This document shows positions 9,023 to 13,387 of a DNA stretch of 13,387 bases, piece after piece. The notes below the pieces were generated by a model. The model did not search any database. It worked only from the letters and a program-made list of their open reading frames with translations, and had not been told where the DNA came from. The DNA lies in the NCBI GenBank assembly GCA_009193035.1, contig SWDT01000797.1:1-13387 (forward strand), read 5' to 3'. Each line of letters starts with the position of its first letter. The first letter of the stretch is position 1. Source of the stretch: Halicephalobus mephisto. Lineage: Eukaryota > Nematoda > Chromadorea > Rhabditida > Panagrolaimidae. A program made the position numbers and the translations under genes.

Positions 9023-9790
9023 TTTTAAATTCCGGAATTCATGTGTAAAAATAAATTTTATACATAACAGAAATAGTAAAAATAAAATAATTTTTTATGG
9101 AAGTACTTACGACAACAAAAGAACAGTGGTTTTCTTTGTTCGAAAAAAAATAAAATTACTACTTTGACAATTTCCGGAAATGTACAAAATAGATATTTTG
9201 AACTTGACGTGACTTTGAACAAAACAAGAAATCCTATAAAATATTCAATTTTGAATATTTTAAATTTTAATAGTAATTTTTTGACTGCAAAGCTGAATCA
9301 TTTCAAATTCGGATATTTTTAGGAAAACCTGATCCAGATGAAAAGGCCAAAGTTAATTATTTTCGTTTTTTAAATTGACCTTTGACTGGAGCAGGCTCGA
9401 ATTCGGAGATGGACGGGGTCATTAATGAGAAAATAAATGTTAAAATAGAAAATTAATAAAATATAATACTCTTCACTAGAACAATGAACATATGATTTGT
9501 AAAAAAGTAATCTCAACACAAGGTCTCACTTGTGGCCTACAGTATTTCGCACTTCTGGATATCCAGGCTATCACTTCTGTTTTCTTTTTAGTATATACGG
9601 ACATTGGAAATCACAACTAAATCCCATCAAGCAGACCAGATTACGAGTGATTGTGGGATATCTGTGGAAGTATATGATATTTTTAGTTTTGCACTGTACT
9701 TATTTCGTAATCTTATAATTCTCTAATCAGTGGTGTATTGTTATATGAACTTTTTCGTAAAACAGTCCCGACACGACTTTCTTTAAATTT
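9023..9790. other. AT-rich intergenic stretch, no gene seen
   Basis: A plus-strand open frame at 9530-9718 codes 62 aa without a domain, signal peptide or family resemblance, and its composition matches the surroundings. I see no supported feature here. Confidence 0.55.
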
Positions 9791-9799
9791 AAAAAGCAC

Positions 9800-10030
9800 A
9801 AAAGCGCTGGAGATGCCTCGTGACTGAAGGGAATCGGTGGAGTGATTGGGCTCAGTTAGTGGTCTCCAGCACCTGTGTCAGTGTTGGGACAGGAACTGGA
9901 CTAGAAAGAGAGCGTCAGCAGCGGTAGTCTGAGTATCAGGGTGAAGTACTGTAGGGCACGAGTGGGACCTCCGCAGATGCCACAAATCCCTTGCAACTGA
10001 CTCCAATCACCCACACCCAATCACCCTCAC
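9800..10030. other. GC-rich island with a long inverted repeat; possible structured RNA or fold-back element
   Basis: This block is clearly richer in G and C than the 1.5 kb on either side. Its ends can pair: GTGATTGGGCTCAGTT at 9842-9857 against AACTGACTCCAATCAC at 9995-10010 (three mismatched positions), extended across a small internal loop by GGTG at 9836-9839 against CACC at 10014-10017. The loop is about 137 nt. There is no tRNA, snRNA or spliced-leader signature that I recognise, and no open frame. A TACTGTAG word sits inside at 9946-9953. Confidence 0.4.
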
Positions 10031-10925
10031 TTCTCAATTCTTCAAAATTACCTGTCAGCTTTCTGTTTTAAAAGCAGATGTACATGTGACGATGTTTTCG
10101 TGACGAAAAATCTATTAAACTTGAAAAGTTGAACTTTCAAATTTCGCAAAACAGAGTAAAAATAAATTTTTATAATTTCACTAATTACAAAGTCGCTAAT
10201 TCTAAAACGGAATTTTCGGGCTTTTGTTGTAAAACAATTAACACTAATTTTATTCAAAACAATTTTTTTTAAATTTAAAAAATAAAATTTCCATGGTTGA
10301 TTCTACGCGAAAAAATAAAAAACAATAATGTTCGTTTATGTAAAAGTAATTATACAGTAATTATTTTCCTGTTGAGACCGGTTAATTTAAAAAATAAAAT
10401 TCCTATTGCGGAAAATTAAAATTTTTAGTTTTTTTAAAGTTTTTTCGAATTTCGAAATGAACGGTCCAGTCGGGTCTTGACTCCGACCCCGGGCCCCTCC
10501 CCCCGAGAACCATGTTCAAAAAAATTAGGTTCTCTGTTTCAAAGTAATGAGTTCGACGGAAGTCATCAAGGATCAATTATCTCCGGGCCTTTCGAAAATG
10601 AATTATGGATAACCGTCAAATATGTCCAAAATGATCCTCCAGAATTCCTAGAAAAAATTAAAAAAAGAAAAATCTAATAAGAATTCAGACGGGACACAAA
10701 ATATAAAACTGTTCCAGAATGCAATTTTTGAAGAATTATAAATTCGGATTCAGGGAGTTGGTGACGACGAAGGGCGTTTTTGAAAAATTCAAACTAGGAA
10801 AATAAAAATCAATTTTTAAAATTTTAATGAACTAAATTTTCGAAATACAGAATTTAATTTTTTTCACAAATATGAAAAGATTTTTAGCAATTTGAGAAAA
10901 TAATTTAAAAAGTTTAAATTTTCTA
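10031..10925. other. AT-rich intergenic stretch with a short C-rich patch, no gene seen
   Basis: Mostly A/T runs. The patch at 10468-10512 is unusually rich in C (CCCCGGGCCCC and CCCCCC) and includes a short hairpin-like pair, TCGGGTC with GACTCCGA. The 66-aa open frame starting there (10477-10677) has no recognisable domain. Minus-strand frame 10257-10048 is low complexity. Confidence 0.5.
10534..10541 (+). promoter_or_regulatory. Ruby-like motif CTGTTTCA (candidate 21U-RNA/piRNA promoter)
   Basis: An exact match to the 8-nt core that drives type-1 piRNA genes in Caenorhabditis, set in AT-rich intergenic DNA. A T at about 10580 lies at the expected distance of roughly 38-40 nt. A single 8-mer match is expected about 0.4 times by chance in this window, so the support is weak. 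Confidence 0.2.
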
Positions 10926-10929
10926 AAAT

Positions 10930-11115
10930 ACGAGATACTGTAGGAATTACGGTAGTTCAAATTAAATTTTTAAAAAATCAAAATTTTCTAAATAAAGAAT
11001 ACTGTAGAAATTACGGTAATTTGGAAATAATTTTAAAGTTTTTAATAGATTGGAATTTTTAAAAATGGAAATTAGAATTTTTAAAATAAAGGATACTGTA
11101 GGAATTACGGTAATT
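10930..11115 (+). repeat. Three spaced copies of an ATACTGTAGGAATTACGGTAATT element
   Basis: Cores start near 10935, 10999 and 11093. Each reads ATACTGTAG-(A or G)AATTACGGTA(A/G)TT, and the copies are separated by related AT-rich DNA containing AATTTTTAAAA and TTTTCTAAA. It shares only the TACTGTAG core with the array at 8716-9022; the flanking ATTACGGTAATT is different, so it is a distinct family. Confidence 0.75.
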
Positions 11116-11449
11116 TAAAAGTAACTTTTGTTCTTAGTGAATTAGGATTTTTTAAAAAGTTGAAAAAAATTAAATTTTTCATTTTAAGCCGTCTTCTATC
11201 GTATACCTATTACAAACATGTTGTCCCAAAGGTCAGAGCTGTTTCGTCCACCCATGAAAATTGAAAATGTTTGTTTTCAAAAGATAAACATCTCGTGAAT
11301 TCTTAGTGAAGTCAAAAACACCAAGCAGTAATGTTTCGAAACTAATTTTTCTGGATCAAAAGACACGTTTTATGTTTGATATAAAAACTACATGAAATAA
11401 AAATAATAAAAATGATGACGAAAATAAGAAAATTGAGATAATGAGGAAT

Positions 11450-11457
11450 TGAAACAG
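11450..11457 (-). promoter_or_regulatory. Ruby-like motif CTGTTTCA on the minus strand
   Basis: TGAAACAG on the plus strand gives TTTTCTGTTTCAATTCC on the minus strand, close to the extended context of type-1 piRNA promoters. A 21U start would be expected near 11412. It is a single match and could be chance. Confidence 0.22.
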
Positions 11458-11734
11458 AAAAGCGGAATTATCATCGAATCCCCTGAGGGCATGGATACAC
11501 AGAAAGTAAATGGCCATTTTAGGACTTATCCCAAAACTTGACATTACTGGAATAAGTTCACACCGAAAATAAAAGAATTACTGTAGGACGTAAGGAACTT
11601 CATTCAGCGATTCTTTGACGGAAAATACTTGTCTAATTTCATTCATGAAAAAATTTCTTCCATGAATACCCCTCCCCAAGGCTGTAAACATCGTCTGAGC
11701 TCTGATTCGTGATGGGACCGAGGCAATGAATACT

Positions 11735-11772
11735 TACTTTGCATCAACCGTACCCGACGATGACGCAAAGTA
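11735..11772. repeat. Short hairpin, 12-bp stem
   Basis: TACTTTGCATCA at 11735-11746 pairs with TGACGCAAAGTA at 11761-11772, with one mismatch and a 14-nt loop. No known element was recognised. Confidence 0.55.
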
Positions 11773-12172
11773 TATATTGGGTCCACTGGTGAGCTTACGG
11801 GAGGTCTTCCTGATGAATAATTCCACAAAAGCAGATGTTTAATCTTTTGAGGAATTATTAAAAGTGATGATTTCATTATTCATTTAAAAAAGCAAAAATT
11901 AAAAATCTCTTTCTATAGAATTATGAAATCCATTATGAAGATTTTAAAAGTTCACAAATTTCATTGAAAGATGAAACCTGGGTTACAGTAGTTGACGTAA
12001 GATGAAACTTGATTAGTTTAGTCCTGACAAGAATGAAAAACAGATATCTAAGATCTGGGGGCTTAGATAATTCGAAATTTTGGGTTTTGCTGTGGTAACA
12101 ACCACTTTTGAGATGTGCTTAGGATTGGGCTGGATTTATCACAAACTCAACGATTATCACAAAAAAACTGTA

Positions 12173-12412
12173 TTAAAAGGCTCTAATATATGAGATATAT
12201 TATATCCAATGTATCGGAATATTAAACATAATACACAGATATCAACTAATCTAACTATACGTTGAATATATTGTAACTGATATATCAGAGCCATTTTAAT
12301 ATATTTTTATATTATAAACAATGCGCTGATATCGACTCAATAGATTTATACATTGAATATATTGTAACTGATATATCAGAACTATTTTAATATATCTATA
12401 TATTATATACCA
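12173..12412. repeat. Palindromic AT-rich element with a 91-bp tandem duplication
   Basis: Two direct copies (about 12234-12323 and 12324-12412) share (A/G)TTGAATATATTGTAACTG, then the perfect palindrome CTGATATATCAG, then ATTTTAATATAT; the offset is 91 bp. Upstream, 12173-12215 is roughly the reverse complement of 12259-12300 (AAAAGGCTCT against AGAGCCATTTT), so the first part can fold back. The second copy ends where the retrotransposon reading frame begins. Confidence 0.75.
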
Positions 12413-13361
12413 TATAGGAGTAGAAGCGAGCTATCTAAGAATACTGAGGGACATGTACAACAACTGCTCAACATCGATAACCTTATATGACGAGCCTGTA
12501 GAAGTTCCAATTCGCAGAGGAGTTAGACAAGGTGACACGATTAGTCCCAAGCTCTTTACTGCTTGCCTCGAAGAAGTCATGAAAGAACTCGATTGGGAAG
12601 ATAAAGGAATCAATATTGATGGGAAGAGACTGAATCACTTGAGATTCGCGGACGATATCGTGTTAATCACGACAAAAATAACAGAAGCACAGGAAATGCT
12701 GAGTGATCTAGATGAAGTTAGCCGAAGAGTAGGATTAAACATGAATCTAGATAAAACTAAGCTCATGGCGAATGACTACGTCAAACGCAATCCTATACTC
12801 TGCCGTGGAGAAGTTATTGAAGAAGTACAACAATACACATACCTCGGCCAACAAGTGAACATGGATCATGATCTCACTGGTGAAATCTCTAGAAGACGAA
12901 GAGCTGCATGGATGAGCTTTAATAGCATTAAGGAAGTTCTCAAGGAAACAAAGTCAAAGATAATGCGTGCTAAGCTTATCAATACTACGGTTCTCCCAGC
13001 ATTGACGTACGGATGCGAAACTTGGTCAATAACAAAAACAGAAGCGAACAAAATCTCCGTCACGCAACGCGCCATCGAAAGAAGAGCGTTAAAAATCACG
13101 AAACACGATAAAGTAACAAATGAAGAGTTACGAACTAGATCTGGAGCAAAGGAAGCAGGAGATGAATTGAGGAAAAAAAAGCATTCATGGGCAGGACACG
13201 TATGCAGAAGAGAAGACGGTCGCTGGACGAGAGCCATCACGGACTGGTTAACATTTGCGAAGTCGTGGGAAGCTCTTGGTCTCAAGCGCACGCTCGGAAG
13301 GCCAAAGACGAGATGGTCAGACGAATTAAAGAAGAAGCATGGTCATGCGTGCGACCAGTAA
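12411..13361 (+). pseudogene. Reverse transcriptase fragment of an RTE-type element, nonsense-truncated
   Basis: Open from 12411 without a start of its own; the first ATG is at 12453, giving 302 aa. Counting from that Met: RRGVRQGDTISPKLF at 21-35 is RT motif B (GxRQGD-SP-LF). LRFADDIVLI at 63-72 is the catalytic box with both aspartates (D67, D68). Next come the thumb and YTYLG (YLG) segments, then the C-terminal region with TYGCETW, WAGHVCRREDGRW and GRPKTRWSDEL, typical of RTE and related elements in nematodes. The TAA at 13359-13361 is followed in the same frame by AADRKKWQ, matching the usual D-R-x-x-W tail, so the stop looks like a nonsense mutation rather than the true end. With motif A missing it cannot be active. 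It resembles Caenorhabditis RTE-1 in layout; clade assignment is from motif memory, not a search. Confidence 0.9.
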
Positions 13362-13387
13362 GCCGCGGATCGCAAAAAATGGCAAGA
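12411..13387 (+). mobile_element. 5'-truncated RTE-clade non-LTR retrotransposon
   Basis: The fragment starts inside the reverse transcriptase palm and runs beyond the window. The apurinic endonuclease domain, the fingers and palm motif A with its first catalytic Asp are missing, as expected for incomplete target-primed insertion. The left boundary abuts the AT-rich tandem repeat at 12412. No target-site duplication can be assessed because the 3' end is outside the window. Confidence 0.88.

Larger units (their letters stand above)
11116..12172. other. Intergenic stretch, no gene supported
   Basis: Two minus-strand open frames (11544-11356, 62 aa; 11876-11643, 77 aa) have no domain or splice support. 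Isolated TACTGTAG-like words occur near 11579 and in reverse near 11985. A minus-strand CTGTTTCA core lies at 11457-11450 and a small hairpin at 11736-11771; both are treated separately. Confidence 0.5.

Noticed and set aside
9530..9718. Plus-strand 62-aa open frame
   Set aside because: No family resemblance, no signal peptide, ordinary AT-rich composition; length is compatible with chance.
10477..10677. Plus-strand 66-aa open frame beginning in the C-rich patch
   Set aside because: Starts in low-complexity C-rich sequence, ends in a Lys run, no domain recognised.
11643..11876. Minus-strand 77-aa open frame, hydrophobic start
   Set aside because: Starts MKSSLLIIP but the core is too short for a signal peptide, there is no flanking splice signal, and the stem-loop at 11735-11772 lies inside it.

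Overview
The window looks like nuclear DNA of a nematode, most like Caenorhabditis or a close relative. The genes have short introns (40-60 nt) with GTAAGT-like donors and T-rich TTTCAG-type acceptors. The gene set also fits: a nematode-expanded NRF-6-type acyltransferase, a nematode SLC2-like transporter and a clean csn-5. The AT-rich intergenic DNA carries many TACTGTAG motifs, and an RTE-type retrotransposon fragment closes the window. No RNA gene with a recognisable family fold, no CRISPR array and nothing bacterial was seen.

Layout. Positions 1-2690 form one huge imperfect palindrome centred near 1403. The right arm is the 5' half of an NRF-6-like acyltransferase gene (+ strand, eight exons, 1430-3754). 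The left arm is a noisy reverse-complement copy of it. An SLC2/GLUT-like transporter (- strand, 5621-4044, four exons) converges on the NRF gene, and their predicted 3' UTRs overlap. After an upstream region of about 0.75 kb comes csn-5, the COP9 signalosome JAMM deneddylase (+ strand, 6398-7499, three exons). A small two-exon gene for a secreted peptide follows (- strand, 8075-7793). From 8130 to 12410 I find no convincing protein-coding gene. This AT-rich stretch holds tandem TACTGTAG-containing repeats, a GC-rich island with a long inverted repeat (9800-10030), weak piRNA-promoter-like motifs, and a palindromic 91-bp tandem repeat. A 5'-truncated, nonsense-mutated RTE-clade reverse transcriptase fills 12411 to the end.

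The genes do not form an operon or an obvious pathway. NRF-6-like and SLC2-like proteins are both membrane proteins, but nothing links them beyond convergence. The observation that most needs checking is the 1-2690 palindrome. Its arms meet with almost no spacer, the left arm is about 9% longer, and most differences are single-base insertions spread over exons and introns alike. That pattern fits an unpolished long read through a missed hairpin adapter better than an old biological duplication, although a recent inverted duplication cannot be excluded. Three one-base gaps that break the NRF reading frame may have the same origin.
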